This document shows positions 8,884 to 18,555 of a stretch of DNA of 64,000 nucleotides, piece by piece. Source of the stretch: an uncultured Paracoccaceae bacterium (GTDB taxonomy: Bacteria; Pseudomonadota; Alphaproteobacteria; Rhodobacterales; Rhodobacteraceae); NCBI GenBank assembly GCA_947503175.1, contig CANNCO010000001.1:682001-746000 (forward strand), read 5' to 3'. The notes under the pieces are model-generated. The model was not told where the DNA came from and made no database searches. It saw nothing but the letters and a program-made list of their open reading frames with translations. The first letter of the stretch is position 1; the number at the start of each line of letters is the position of its first letter. A program made the position numbers and the translations under genes.

Positions 8884-9824
8884 TTGTCGCCCATCCTGGG
8901 GTTGAGAACGCGGTAGGCCACATCGGCCAGAAGGTTCATGAAGATGAAGGCAACGCCGGTGCACAGCACGATCCCCTGCACCACGGCGTAATCGCGGTTA
9001 AAGACCGCATCGACGACCAGTTTACCGAAACCGGGGATGGTGAAAATCTGCTCGGTCAGTACGGCACCGGCCAGAAGTTCTCCGAAAATCAGCGTGGTGA
9101 CCGTTACAATCGGCACGAGCGCATTGCGCAGCGCGTGTTTGATCAGCACGACGTGTTCAGCCAGGCCCTTGGCGCGCGCGGTCCGGATATAGTCGGATTT
9201 CAGCACGCTCAGCATCGCCGAGCGCGTGTGTCGCATCAGCGTCGCGGCAATCGCCGTGCCCAGAACGAAGGCAGGCATCAGCATCGTCTTGATGGATTGC
9301 AGCGGGTCCTCGGCGAACGGCTGATAGCCGGAGGCCGGTAGCCAGCCCAGCTTCACCGAAACCAGAAGGATCATCATTATTCCAAGCCAGAAATTCGGCA
9401 CCGAAAGGCCCGAAAGCGCCACTACATTCGCGACCCAGTCGATCCATGTGCCTTTCTTGTAGGCCGACAGGACGCCTGCCGGAATACCGATGACCATGGC
9501 AATGATCAGCGCCATGGTGGCCAGTTGCAGGGTCACCGGAAGCTTTTCGCCGATCAGTTCCAGCACCGGCTGGTTGGTTCTGAACGAGATTCCCAGATCG
9601 CCCTGCAGCGCATTTCCGACCCAGGCCAGATACTGGATCGGGATCGGGTCGTTCAGGCGATATTTTTCTCGCAGGAACTCCAGTACCTCCGGATCCCGCT
9701 CCTCGCCCGCCAGAACCAGGATCGGATCGCCCGGCAACAGGTGCTGCAAGGTGAAGACGAAAATCGAGATCAGGATGATCGTCGGTATCGCAATCAGGAT
9801 ACGGCGTCCGATGAAGGCCAGCAT
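8880..9824 (-). CDS. Peptide ABC transporter permease, DppB-like
   Basis: 314 residues with the DppB start MLAFIGRRILIAIPT, the HLLPGDP block, the YGL-type segment YRLNDPIPIQYL and the EAA loop IRTARAKGLAEHVVLIKHALRNA. It is the first permease of the cassette, 81 bases after the substrate-binding protein gene, and pairs with the DppC-like subunit. Confidence 0.92.
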   Translation of the reverse strand: MLAFIGRRILIAIPTIILISIFVFTLQHLLPGDPILVLAGEERDPEVLEFLREKYRLNDPIPIQYLAWVGNALQGDLGISFRTNQPVLELIGEKLPVTLQLATMALIIAMVIGIPAGVLSAYKKGTWIDWVANVVALSGLSVPNFWLGIMMILLVSVKLGWLPASGYQPFAEDPLQSIKTMLMPAFVLGTAIAATLMRHTRSAMLSVLKSDYIRTARAKGLAEHVVLIKHALRNALVPIVTVTTLIFGELLAGAVLTEQIFTIPGFGKLVVDAVFNRDYAVVQGIVLCTGVAFIFMNLLADVAYRVLNPRMGDK

Positions 9825-9905
9825 GGGGCTCTCCCAGGGAAAAGTGCGGCAGGGTAGACCGCGCGAACCGGACAGGCCGCGCGATCTTGTCTTTTGGTCA
9901 GATGA

Positions 9906-11417
9906 TCACTCGTTGATCGTCACGCCTTCGAGCCGGATCATCCCGTCGGGGTAGGGCACAAAGCCCTGCACCGCATCATCAAGCGCCCAGATCCATGTGA
10001 CATGATAAAGATAGATGATAGGCAGATCCTCGATCAGAATGTCCCGCGCGGCATTGTAGCTGGCAACCCGTACCTCGGTATCGGTCGATGTGCGCGCCTC
10101 GTTCAGCAAACGGTCGACTTCCGGGTTGGAATAGCCACTGTCATTGATGCCGCCGCCGGTGGTCATGAACTGGTGGATGTTGCCATCCGGATCGACCCGA
10201 CCGGACCAGCCGACCTGGCTCGCCTGGTATTCGCCCGCCGACTGATCGGCCAGCAGCGTGGCGAACTCCTTGGCCTGCAGTTCAATGTTGATCCCGGCTT
10301 CCGAGGCCATCGCCTGAACCACCTGCATCATCTGTTGCTGAACCGGGTTGTTGGCGACTTGCACCGTGATGTTGATCCCATCGGCGAACCCTGCTTCGGC
10401 CAGAAGTGCGCGGGCGGCTTCGACATCGCGCTCGGGCACCGGATAGGCGTCATTGTACCAGGGTGAGGTTGGCGGGAAGGGCTGGTTGCCGGGGGCAAAG
10501 GCGCCCTCGAACACGACCTGATTGATCACGTTCCGGTCGATGGCGAGCGACAGGGCCTGACGGATGCGCGCATCCTGACCAAGCGGGTTGTCGGCGCCTG
10601 CGCCATTGCCCACATTGATCGTGATCCCCTGATACCCAAGCGACACGGCCTGTTCCATCGTCAGGCCGTCATCTCCCTGAACCGAGGCCACATCAGTCGC
10701 CGCCAGACGTTCCAGCATGTTCAGATCACCGGCCCGCAGATTGGCGAGGCGCACCGTGGTGTCGGGGATCGGCAGGAAAGTCACGCTGTCGACGTTGATG
10801 GCATCCGCGTTCCAGTAATCGTCAAACCGTTCCAGCACGATCCGGTCCTGCTGGATACGTTCGACAAAGCTGAACGGGCCCGAGCAGACCGGTTTCAGAC
10901 CGAAATCGATGCCCGCTTCCCCAAACGCGGTCGGCGACAACATCATGCCGGAGCGATCCGCGAACTGTGCGAGAAGCGTCGCATCGGGAGCGTCAAGCGA
11001 GAACGAGATGGCATACTCGTCGACAACCTCGACGCCCGTGATCGAAGACAACTCGGACTTCCGGCGGCTCTCCGGCAAGTTCTGCGAACGGTCGATGTTC
11101 GCGGCCACCGCTTCGGCATTGAAAGCTGTGCCGTCATGGAAGGTCACGCCTTCGCGCAGGGTCATGGTCAGCGTCAGACCATCGTCCGACCACTCCCATC
11201 CGGTGGCAAGCTGCGGGATGATTTCAAGCCCCGGGGTGATATCGACAAGCTTGTCGCACATCGAAGCATAGACGATACGGCCCACGAAGGTCCGCGACTG
11301 ATCCGGGTCCAGAACGTCGGGGTCTTCCTGCAATCCGATGCGCATGTCCTGCGCTTGAACGGCCGTCGCTGCAAGCCCGAAGGCCAGGGCGAGGGCTATG
11401 TGTCTTGGTTTCAGCAT
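9906..11417 (-). CDS. Peptide ABC transporter substrate-binding protein (SBP family 5)
   Basis: 503 residues with a Sec signal peptide (hydrophobic core ALALAFGLAATA, likely cut after VQA before QDMR). The mature part shows the family-5 features DPDVLDPDQSR, LREGVTFHDGTAF and IRQALSLAIDRNVI. It captures the substrate in the periplasm for the DppBC/DF complex. The gene lies 27 bases after the second ATPase gene. Specificity cannot be read from sequence, but the associated gamma-glutamyltransferase hints at gamma-glutamyl or similar amide-linked peptides. Confidence 0.92.
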   Translation of the reverse strand: MLKPRHIALALAFGLAATAVQAQDMRIGLQEDPDVLDPDQSRTFVGRIVYASMCDKLVDITPGLEIIPQLATGWEWSDDGLTLTMTLREGVTFHDGTAFNAEAVAANIDRSQNLPESRRKSELSSITGVEVVDEYAISFSLDAPDATLLAQFADRSGMMLSPTAFGEAGIDFGLKPVCSGPFSFVERIQQDRIVLERFDDYWNADAINVDSVTFLPIPDTTVRLANLRAGDLNMLERLAATDVASVQGDDGLTMEQAVSLGYQGITINVGNGAGADNPLGQDARIRQALSLAIDRNVINQVVFEGAFAPGNQPFPPTSPWYNDAYPVPERDVEAARALLAEAGFADGINITVQVANNPVQQQMMQVVQAMASEAGINIELQAKEFATLLADQSAGEYQASQVGWSGRVDPDGNIHQFMTTGGGINDSGYSNPEVDRLLNEARTSTDTEVRVASYNAARDILIEDLPIIYLYHVTWIWALDDAVQGFVPYPDGMIRLEGVTINE

Positions 11418-11443
11418 CTTGATATTCCTCCGGCTGGTTGGAT

Positions 11444-12541
11444 TTAGACGTTTGATTTCGGGTTGTTATTTGGTTCTGCGGTCGTGGCGGCGGCGATCCC
11501 TTTGGCATAAAGAGCAAACCGTGCTGCTGCCCCGGCACTGCGGGCGGGCTCGACGCTGGTCAGCCCCTTGAGGGTCAGGGTCTCGGCATGATGGCAGGCG
11601 ACCTGGCGGCCATCGGCGAGCTTGGTGAGCGTGGGTCGGTCGCTACGGCACAGGTCCGTGGCATAGGGACAGCGGGTGTGGAACCGGCAGCCCGGCGGTG
11701 GCGAGATCGGGTTTGGCGGATCGCCTTCAACGACTGTACGCGCCCGTCTTGCGCCATAGCTCGCCACCGGGATCGCTGCCAGCAGGGTCTCGGTATAAGG
11801 GTGTCGGGGTTGCTGGTATAGCGTGTTCGCGGGGGCGCATTCCACGATTTCCCCCAGATACATCACGGCGACCCTGTCGGCCATGTGCCGGATCACTGCC
11901 AGATCGTGGGCAATGACGACAAGGGTCAGGCCAAATTCGTCCTTCAGGTCCTCCAGCAGGTTCACCACCTGCGCCTGGATCGAGACATCCAGCGCACTGA
12001 CCGGCTCATCCCCGATCAAAACCGTCGGACCGCTCGCCAGCGCCCGGGCGATGCCGATCCGCTGCCTCTGCCCGCCCGAGAACTCGTGCGGGTAACGATC
12101 CGCATGGGCAGGCGTCAGGCCGACCCGTGTCAGCAGTTCCGCGACCCGCGCGCGGCGTTCTTCTTGCGTTCCCATGCCGTGAACACGCAAGGGCTCCTCG
12201 ATCAGCGCTCCAACGCTCATCTGCGGGTTCAACGACGAAAACGGGTCCTGAAAGATGAATTGGAGATCGCGGCGCAGCGAACGCATCCGGCCTTCATCCA
12301 CATGGGCCAGATCCTCGCCATCATACCACACCTCACCACCGCTCGGCTTAATCAGCCTCAACAGCAAACGGGCCAGCGTAGACTTGCCGCAGCCGCTTTC
12401 GCCGACAATCGCGAAGGTTTCCCCCTGTTCGATATCGAGAGACACCCCGTCGACCGCGCGAACCACCGTGGGCGCGCCGAAGATCGGGCGGGCGGTGACG
12501 AACTCCTTGCGCAGATCGCGGGCCGAGAGGATAGTGGTCAT
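11444..12541 (-). CDS. Peptide ABC transporter ATP-binding protein, DppF-like
   Basis: 365 residues with Walker [10 protein letters not shown], signature FSGGQRQRIGIARAL, Walker B VLIGDEPVSALD, and the oligopeptide-type C-terminal block with PPPGCRFHTRCPYA. It powers import together with the DppD-like ATPase; the start overlaps that gene's stop by 4 bases. The last ~35 residues, rich in Ala and Asn, extend beyond the normal end of the family. Confidence 0.92.
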   Translation of the reverse strand: MTTILSARDLRKEFVTARPIFGAPTVVRAVDGVSLDIEQGETFAIVGESGCGKSTLARLLLRLIKPSGGEVWYDGEDLAHVDEGRMRSLRRDLQFIFQDPFSSLNPQMSVGALIEEPLRVHGMGTQEERRARVAELLTRVGLTPAHADRYPHEFSGGQRQRIGIARALASGPTVLIGDEPVSALDVSIQAQVVNLLEDLKDEFGLTLVVIAHDLAVIRHMADRVAVMYLGEIVECAPANTLYQQPRHPYTETLLAAIPVASYGARRARTVVEGDPPNPISPPPGCRFHTRCPYATDLCRSDRPTLTKLADGRQVACHHAETLTLKGLTSVEPARSAGAAARFALYAKGIAAATTAEPNNNPKSNV

Positions 12542-13548
12542 GTACCCGTCTCCTGCAAGTCCACCGGGTTCAGCTGTTCCAGCGGGGCATGGACGCAGGC
12601 GACCTTATGCCCCTCGCCACAGGTGCGAAGCGGCGGCACGGTTTCGCAAAGCGGGCTATGAAACGGGCAACGGCTGGCAAAGCGGCAGCCGGGCGGCATC
12701 GACCCTGGCTGCGGCACGACTCCGGGCACAGTGACCAGCCTGTCGCGGCGGTCGCCAAGCGAGGGCATCGAACTCATCAAGCCGATCGTGTAGGGATGCT
12801 GCGGATCGGTGAAAATGCGGTCAACCGTGCCGGCCTCGACAATGCGCCCGCCATACATCACCGCCACCTGGTCGGCCATCTCTGCGACCACGCCCAGATC
12901 ATGGGTGATCATGATCATCGCCGCGCCGGTTTCGGCCTGAAGCTCGCGCATCAGTTCGAGTATCTGCGCCTGAATGGTCACGTCGAGCGCGGTTGTCGGC
13001 TCATCTGCGATCAGAAGCTCAGGGTCGTTTGCCAGAGCGATGGCGATCATCGCCCGCTGCCGCATCCCGCCGGACAATTGATGTGGAAACTCATCCAGCC
13101 GTCGCTCGGGTGCCGGGATGCGTACCCTGCGTAACATCTCCAAAGCGCGGGCACGGCCCTCCGCCCGGTTTGCTCCCTTGTGCCTCCGAACCGACTCCGC
13201 GATCTGCTCGCCGATCCGGAGCCCGGGGTTCAGAGAGGTCATGGGCTCCTGAAAGATCATCGCCATGCGCCCACCACGAATGTCGCGCAGCGGCTCTTTC
13301 GCCATTGACAAAAGGTCGGCGCCGCCAAACCGCGCGGTGCCTCCGGCAATCGCCAGCGGCGGCGATTGCAACAGCCCCATCAGCGCGAGCGCGGTGAGGC
13401 TTTTGCCGCAACCGGACTCGCCCACGAGACAAAGGGTCTGCCCGGCTTCCAGCGTGAAGGACACATCGTCGACGATATTCTGATCGAGCTTGCCAAGCCG
13501 GATCGACAGACCCTGCACATCCAGAAGCGGGGAACTCGACGTGGCCAT
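12538..13548 (-). CDS. Peptide ABC transporter ATP-binding protein, DppD-like
   Basis: 336 residues with Walker [12 protein letters not shown], signature [15 protein letters not shown], Walker [15 protein letters not shown] and the C-terminal [14 protein letters not shown] block of OppD/DppD proteins. Its ATG shares one base with the stop codon of the regulator upstream (TAATG) and its end overlaps the DppF-like gene, so regulator and transporter are one transcription unit. Confidence 0.92.
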   Translation of the reverse strand: MATSSSPLLDVQGLSIRLGKLDQNIVDDVSFTLEAGQTLCLVGESGCGKSLTALALMGLLQSPPLAIAGGTARFGGADLLSMAKEPLRDIRGGRMAMIFQEPMTSLNPGLRIGEQIAESVRRHKGANRAEGRARALEMLRRVRIPAPERRLDEFPHQLSGGMRQRAMIAIALANDPELLIADEPTTALDVTIQAQILELMRELQAETGAAMIMITHDLGVVAEMADQVAVMYGGRIVEAGTVDRIFTDPQHPYTIGLMSSMPSLGDRRDRLVTVPGVVPQPGSMPPGCRFASRCPFHSPLCETVPPLRTCGEGHKVACVHAPLEQLNPVDLQETGT

Positions 13549-14252
13549 TATGCGCTACCCCGGTCGCGCGCGCGTTTCAGATTACGCTTCAGCGCGATCA
13601 GATGGGCGCGCATCGCGACGCGGGCACCGTCTTCGTCGCGCGCATTGATGGCGTCGATGATCTGGTGGTGCTGGCAGTCATACTCGGCAGTCAGCTCGGC
13701 CGAGCGGGCAAGCTGCCGCTCTTCCTGCCAGCGTGGCGTACTGCGCACTTCATTGATCAGCGAGAAGGCCGTGTGCAAAAGCGCGTTGCCCGCGATCCGG
13801 GCGATCAACCGATGCAGCGAACCATCCCAAAGCTCTGCGGCGTCGGAATCAACCGCGCTGTTGGTCCGGTCGGCGAGGTCCCGCATCCGCGTCACATCTT
13901 CCAGCGTGGCGCGGCGTGCACAAAGCGCGGCAAGCTCCGGCTCGATCGCAAGACGGGCTTCCATGACGCTCATCGGGTCCGTATCGGGAGCGATGGCGGC
14001 CGCAAGGCGGCCTTTGGGGTCAGGGGGTTCGCCGACGAAGGTTCCCTTCCCCTGTCGGCGCCAGATAAGCCCTTCGGCCTCCAGCGCATCCAGCGCCCGC
14101 CGCACGGCGCGCCGGCTGATATCAAGGCGCACGCACAATTCGCGTTCTGTGGGCAGCTTACCGTCCTCAGCAATCTCACCCTGCAGGATCATCTCTCGAA
14201 TCTCGGCACGGGCGACCGAGGCATTGTCTTGCATCTGAGACGTATCGCGCAC
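13548..14252 (-). CDS. GntR-family (FadR-type) transcriptional regulator
   Basis: The protein has an N-terminal winged helix (ARAEIREMILQGEI, LPTERELCVRLDISRRAVRRALDALE, GKGTFVG) and an all-helical FCD-type effector domain. It heads the peptide transporter operon and is probably autoregulatory. The frame is open to an ATG at 14297, but that start has no ribosome site and would place a strong operator-like palindrome inside the gene. A GTG at 14252 preceded by GGGGGTGG, or an ATG at 14234, fits better; I chose 14252. Confidence 0.85.
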   Translation of the reverse strand: MRDTSQMQDNASVARAEIREMILQGEIAEDGKLPTERELCVRLDISRRAVRRALDALEAEGLIWRRQGKGTFVGEPPDPKGRLAAAIAPDTDPMSVMEARLAIEPELAALCARRATLEDVTRMRDLADRTNSAVDSDAAELWDGSLHRLIARIAGNALLHTAFSLINEVRSTPRWQEERQLARSAELTAEYDCQHHQIIDAINARDEDGARVAMRAHLIALKRNLKRARDRGSA

Positions 14253-14269
14253 TGCCACCCCCAAGTGCT

Positions 14270-14311
14270 GAACCAAAATAAAATTGGTTCGGACCAAACT
14301 TAAAATGGTTC
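14270..14311. promoter_or_regulatory. Candidate GntR operator: GAACCAA/TTGGTTC repeats
   Basis: GAACCAA (14270-14276) and TTGGTTC (14284-14290) form a perfect 7-base inverted repeat with a 7-base AT spacer. A further TGGTTC at 14306-14311 lies exactly 21 bases from the previous one, two helical turns. The array sits just before the likely start of the GntR-type gene, so autoregulation of the transporter operon is the likely role. Confidence 0.55.
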
Positions 14312-14674
14312 GTTCGCTGCGGTGTTGTCAAGCGATTCCCGGCCGGGTCTTCTTGTGGACTTGCGAACTGGTGTCGGCACGGCGATGGAGCCGAAACCGA
14401 AACGGCATGATGATCGTCAGCTCGACACGCCGGCGCTTTGATCAACGCGAATGGTTCGAGCTTGTATAGAAGGTCGGATCGCCCATGGGCATGGTGGGGC
14501 AGGGGAACTCACTAGTTCTGAAGCCCGCCATGAAATCCACGCACTCTCCGGCGGTAAGCGATCTGTTGAGCGCGACGAAAAGCCTGTGCGCATCAAAGTC
14601 GGGCAAGGCATGGTGATTGAAACAGGACGGCCTTCATCCCAATTCTGACGGTCCGACGAAGGACAGGCCGCCTC
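14312..14674. other. Intergenic region, no gene recognised
   Basis: About 360 bases between the first transporter operon's regulatory region and the end of the second operon. Short open frames are present on both strands but none has a convincing ribosome site or any recognisable family motif. It probably holds the upstream part of the gntR promoter and the end of the second operon. No terminator hairpin was recognised. Confidence 0.5.
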
Positions 14675-15874
14675 TTAGGGCATTCCCGCCGACGCAAGCC
14701 CGTCGAGAAACCGCGAGAAACCCGCCCATTCACGCAAAGGGTTTACGCGGGCAATGAGGGTCCGCGTCTCATCCGGTGCGATAGCAAGCAGCCTGCCCAT
14801 GGTATGTCGCGCCTCACCTGTCTGTCCCAGATGGGCAAGAGCGGCGGCCCGAATGCGCAGGGCATTTATCATTTTGGGGTTGTGATCCAGTACCATGTCG
14901 CAAAGCTCAAGCGCATCCCGGTCTCGGCCGCCATGGATCGCCGCGAGGGCACCGGCAAAGCCTTGTGTAATGCGCATCGGATCGTCCGGGCTGATGCGGA
15001 GTGCCGCCCGCGCCAGAGCAAGCGCGCCGTCGAAGTCGAGATCATAGGTCAGAAACAGCGCGCCCCATGTCAGCGCGGGGCTCACATGGGGCTGCTCGAT
15101 CGCCGCCCTGTGCACAAGGGCTGCAGCAACGGGATAGCGGCGCAGCAACATCGCTTCGGCAAATGCCGTGGTCCACAACAGCCGGGGATCGTTGTTCCAG
15201 TTCGCACGGGCCGCCCCAAGCGCCTCCTTGGTGTCCGCAAGTACCGCGTCACGATCCCGGATCCAGCCGCTCCGATAGCCGCGCACGCTCAGGAAGGCGC
15301 GCATTGCCTGGGCCACTGCATCGGAAGGGTGCGAACGGCATGTCTCGCGCGCGATCGCCAGGGCTTTCGCATTTCCGTCGGCGGAGAAGGTCCAGACCAG
15401 TTCAAAGGCCTCGAGACAGGCCGCATGTGCCGCCGGGTCTGTCGGTGAACGCAGGACAGGCCTCTCCGGAACCGGCAGATCGAGCGGGCCGCCCAAAAGG
15501 TCGAGCAGATGCCCCACGGCCTCGTCTGCGATGACCTGCAGGCGGTCCATGCGCACGTTCGGAATTTTGATCGTTTCGGAAGCCATGCCCGGCCGAGAAA
15601 GCCGGACACACAGGCACCTGTCGTCCAGATGACCGGAAATAACGGCCTCCGCCCCCATGGTCCGCAGTGCGTCCGCGTCCTTTATGGCAGCAAAGGTCGT
15701 CTGCCGGGAAAAGCCTTGAAAGCGGCCCCGTCGGACAAGCTCATTGAGAACATCGTCGGCCAAGGCCGGTCCGATCCAGTCCGGACCATCGATCGCGGTG
15801 AACGGCAACGACGCCAAGACGGGTCTCCCCATGCGTGGCACAGCGGACTGGGCGATGGCAGATGGGTCATCCAT
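14675..15874 (-). CDS. TolB-like N-terminal domain / TPR protein
   Basis: About 399 residues. Residues ~15-110 resemble the TolB-like domain (ASLPFTAI, GPALADDVLNELVRRGRFQGFSR) normally found between the output domain and TPRs of CadC-type regulators or class III adenylate cyclases; the remaining part is helical with TPR-like repeats (DDPMRITQGFAGALAAIHGG, NPKMINALRIRAAALAHLGQ). No DNA-binding or cyclase domain precedes it. The ATG at 15874 overlaps the upstream ATPase gene by 8 bases, with CTGGAG upstream. It is therefore the last gene of a peptide transporter operon; its role is unknown. Confidence 0.75.
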   Translation of the reverse strand: MDDPSAIAQSAVPRMGRPVLASLPFTAIDGPDWIGPALADDVLNELVRRGRFQGFSRQTTFAAIKDADALRTMGAEAVISGHLDDRCLCVRLSRPGMASETIKIPNVRMDRLQVIADEAVGHLLDLLGGPLDLPVPERPVLRSPTDPAAHAACLEAFELVWTFSADGNAKALAIARETCRSHPSDAVAQAMRAFLSVRGYRSGWIRDRDAVLADTKEALGAARANWNNDPRLLWTTAFAEAMLLRRYPVAAALVHRAAIEQPHVSPALTWGALFLTYDLDFDGALALARAALRISPDDPMRITQGFAGALAAIHGGRDRDALELCDMVLDHNPKMINALRIRAAALAHLGQTGEARHTMGRLLAIAPDETRTLIARVNPLREWAGFSRFLDGLASAGMP

Positions 15875-16655
15875 GGGTATCGAGCTCCAGGACCGAATCG
15901 AGCAGTTGCCTCGTGTAAGGGGTCGCGGGAGCGTCGAAGATCGCCGGAACCGGCCCCTCCTCGACAATGCAGCCTGCCTGCATGATCGCAACTCTGGAGC
16001 AGAGATGCCGGATCACGGCGAGGTCGTGACTGATGAAGAGGTAGCTAAGTTTCAACTCGTTCTGCAGATCCTGCAGCAGATTCAGGATTTGCGCCTGGAC
16101 CGACACGTCCAGTGCCGAAGTCGGTTCGTCGCAGATCACAAGTTGCGGTCTCAGGATAAGGGCCCGGGCGATGGCCGCGCGCTGCCGCTGACCGCCGGAC
16201 AACTCATACGGAAAACGTGTGATCATCGTTTCGCTCAGGCCGACGAGGTCGCAGATTTCTCGCACCTGTCGGGCGCGCTCGGCCTTCTTGACGGTACCTT
16301 GAATCGCCAGCGGGGCCTCGACGATATCGGCTATCCTTTGGCGGGGATTGAGCGAAGCGTAGGGATCCTGAAACACCGGTTGTAAGATCCGGCTGCGGGC
16401 CAGCCGGTCGAAACGTTCAATCGGTTGTCCGTCTAAGCGCACCTCACCGGTATCGGGGCTGTCCAACCCCAGCAGGATCGAGGCAAAAGTGGACTTGCCG
16501 CACCCCGATTCACCGGCCAGACCGACACATTCCCCCCGCGCCACAGTCAACGAAACCGCCCTGAGCGCGCGGATTTCACCGCCGGTCCTGAACAGGCCCC
16601 CGCGCAGCCGAAACGTGCGGCTGACATTCTCCGCTTCGAGCACCGGGTGGTTCAT
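15867..16655 (-). CDS. Peptide ABC transporter ATP-binding protein, DppF-like (second system)
   Basis: 262 residues with Walker [12 protein letters not shown], signature LSGGQRQRAAIARAL and Walker B LVICDEPTSALDVS. It is shorter than the first system's DppF because the C-terminal oligopeptide-binding extension with its cysteine block is absent. The start at 16655 is supported by GAGGAG 8 bases upstream and a 4-base overlap with the preceding ATPase; an ATG at 16718 is inside that gene. Confidence 0.9.
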   Translation of the reverse strand: MNHPVLEAENVSRTFRLRGGLFRTGGEIRALRAVSLTVARGECVGLAGESGCGKSTFASILLGLDSPDTGEVRLDGQPIERFDRLARSRILQPVFQDPYASLNPRQRIADIVEAPLAIQGTVKKAERARQVREICDLVGLSETMITRFPYELSGGQRQRAAIARALILRPQLVICDEPTSALDVSVQAQILNLLQDLQNELKLSYLFISHDLAVIRHLCSRVAIMQAGCIVEEGPVPAIFDAPATPYTRQLLDSVLELDTHG

Positions 16656-17662
16656 GCCGGCGTCTCCTCGGGTTTGACGAGACGTTCGTCGGGCAAGAAA
16701 TGGCACCGGGATCGCCACGTGGATGCAATCTCAGTGAGCGGCGGATCGGCTTCGGTGCATCGCGATTGTGCAAACCTGCACCGATCGCGAAACTGACAGC
16801 CCGACAGGTCTCCCGACATGACGCCGACCTGACCCGGGATCGGTGTGAGGCGCGCGGATTGCGGATTGACCTTCATTCCGGGAATGCATCGCAAGAGCGC
16901 TTCGGTATAGGGATGTTGCGGCGCCTGCAGAACGGATCGTGCCGGACCCGTTTCGACAATCTGGCCACCATACATCACGGCCACCCGATGCGAGAGGCGT
17001 CCGATAACGCCAAGATCGTGCGAAACGAGTATGATCGCCAGGCCAAGATCACGCTGCAACTGGTCCAGAAGGTTTAGAATCCCGGCCTGCACGGTAACGT
17101 CCAATGCGGTGGTTGGTTCATCCGCAATCAGCAGCTTCGGCTCGCACATCAGTGCCATCGCGATCATCACCCGCTGCCGCAATCCGCCCGACAACTCGTG
17201 CGGGTACTGGCCCAGCCGATCAGCGGCATTGGCAATGCCGACCCGTTCCAACATCTCGACCGCGCGGGCAGTTGCGGCCTTGCGGGTGCCGCCGCGGTGG
17301 CAGAGATAGACCTCCTCCAGAAGCGAACCGATCTTCAGAACCGGGTTCAGGCAGGTCATCGGATCCTGAAAGATCGTTGCAATACCGGTGGCCATGAGAC
17401 GCCGCATCTGCGCGGCGCCGATCTTGGTCAGATCCGCACCATCGAACGTCATTTGGTCCGCCCGCAGCGTCGCGCCCCGTGGCAGAAGACCCAGCAACGC
17501 CATCAGTGTCAGTGACTTGCCCGATCCGGACTCGCCCGCGATGCCAAGCGTTTCTCCCGCATGCAGGTCGAAGGACACGCCGCGCACGGGATGCACCCTG
17601 CCGGCCTCATTCCTGATCTCCACATGCAGGGAACGCAGACGGAGGAGCGGCGCAGCTGTCAT
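16652..17662 (-). CDS. Peptide ABC transporter ATP-binding protein, DppD-like (second system)
   Basis: 336 residues with Walker A GESGSGKSLTLMALLG, signature LSGGLRQRVMIAMAL, Walker [15 protein letters not shown], and a C-terminal CQFRDRCRFAQSRC block in which cysteines are conserved among OppD/DppD proteins. It overlaps the DppC-like gene upstream and the DppF-like gene downstream by 4 bases each. Confidence 0.92.
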   Translation of the reverse strand: MTAAPLLRLRSLHVEIRNEAGRVHPVRGVSFDLHAGETLGIAGESGSGKSLTLMALLGLLPRGATLRADQMTFDGADLTKIGAAQMRRLMATGIATIFQDPMTCLNPVLKIGSLLEEVYLCHRGGTRKAATARAVEMLERVGIANAADRLGQYPHELSGGLRQRVMIAMALMCEPKLLIADEPTTALDVTVQAGILNLLDQLQRDLGLAIILVSHDLGVIGRLSHRVAVMYGGQIVETGPARSVLQAPQHPYTEALLRCIPGMKVNPQSARLTPIPGQVGVMSGDLSGCQFRDRCRFAQSRCTEADPPLTEIASTWRSRCHFLPDERLVKPEETPA

Positions 17663-18555
17663 CTCAGCACCCCGCCGCGGCCCGTGACGTCACGCAGACC
17701 ATCACCTGTCAGGTTGATCGCCAGCAACAGTGCGAAGAGCGCGCAGCCGGGAATCGTGAGCAGCCAGGGATCGAAGAACATGAACTCCCGCGCGTCCGAC
17801 AGCATGAGTCCCCAGGACGGCAATGGTGCCTGCACGCCAAACCCGAGAAACGAAAGCGACGCCTCCAGAATAATCGCATTCGCCATTTCGACGGTGGCTA
17901 CGACCAGAAGCGGTTCGCGCACGTTTGGCAGGATCTCGCGCCAGAGTATCCGCATGTGCGACGCGCCTGCTGCACGGGCGGCGCGGACGTAATCCTGCGA
18001 CCGGATCTGCTTGGTCACCGAGCGCATCACGACCGCAAACTGATCCCAGAGAAACAGTCCGAGGACCAGAATCACGATGGTGAGGGAGGATCCGAACATC
18101 GCGACGACCGCCAAGGCCACCAGAAACAGCGGCAGCGACAGCCGCGTCCCGATCAGATAGGTCACCACCGCGTCGACCTTGCCGCCGAAGTAGCCCGCAG
18201 CCACTCCCAATACCGTGCCGATCAGGCCCGAAAGAAGCACGGCAAGGACGCCAATCGCCAGCGACACGCGCGCGCCATAGATCAGGCGCGACAGGTAATC
18301 GCGGCCGACCTTGTCAGTGCCCAGTATGTGCTCCGGAACACTGTCGTCATGCCAGAACGGCGGCAGCAGGCGCTGTGTCAGATCGGTGGCATATGGATCA
18401 TGCGGCGCAATCAGTGGCGCGAAAATCGCCATCAGGGTCATCACCAGCAGAACCGAGACACCAAGTGCAAAGCTGCGATGGGCCAACATCCGGCGCAATG
18501 CGATGCGACCGGGTGACGGGCCGACGGCTGGCGTCTGGTCTGCCATCCCGCTCAA
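17659..18555 (-). CDS. Peptide ABC transporter permease, DppC-like (second system)
   Basis: 298 residues with a first span near residues 30-52, the HILGTDKVGRDYLSRLIYG block of DppC proteins and the EAA loop YVRAARAAGASHMRILWREI. It overlaps the DppB-like gene by 4 bases. It is clearly paralogous but not close to the first system's DppC, so the two operons are not a recent duplication. Confidence 0.92.
   Translation of the reverse strand: MSGMADQTPAVGPSPGRIALRRMLAHRSFALGVSVLLVMTLMAIFAPLIAPHDPYATDLTQRLLPPFWHDDSVPEHILGTDKVGRDYLSRLIYGARVSLAIGVLAVLLSGLIGTVLGVAAGYFGGKVDAVVTYLIGTRLSLPLFLVALAVVAMFGSSLTIVILVLGLFLWDQFAVVMRSVTKQIRSQDYVRAARAAGASHMRILWREILPNVREPLLVVATVEMANAIILEASLSFLGFGVQAPLPSWGLMLSDAREFMFFDPWLLTIPGCALFALLLAINLTGDGLRDVTGRGGVLR

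Noticed and set aside
14451-14648. 65-codon open frame in the intergenic region
   Set aside because: Weak start context, no family resemblance, and an equally long frame lies opposite.
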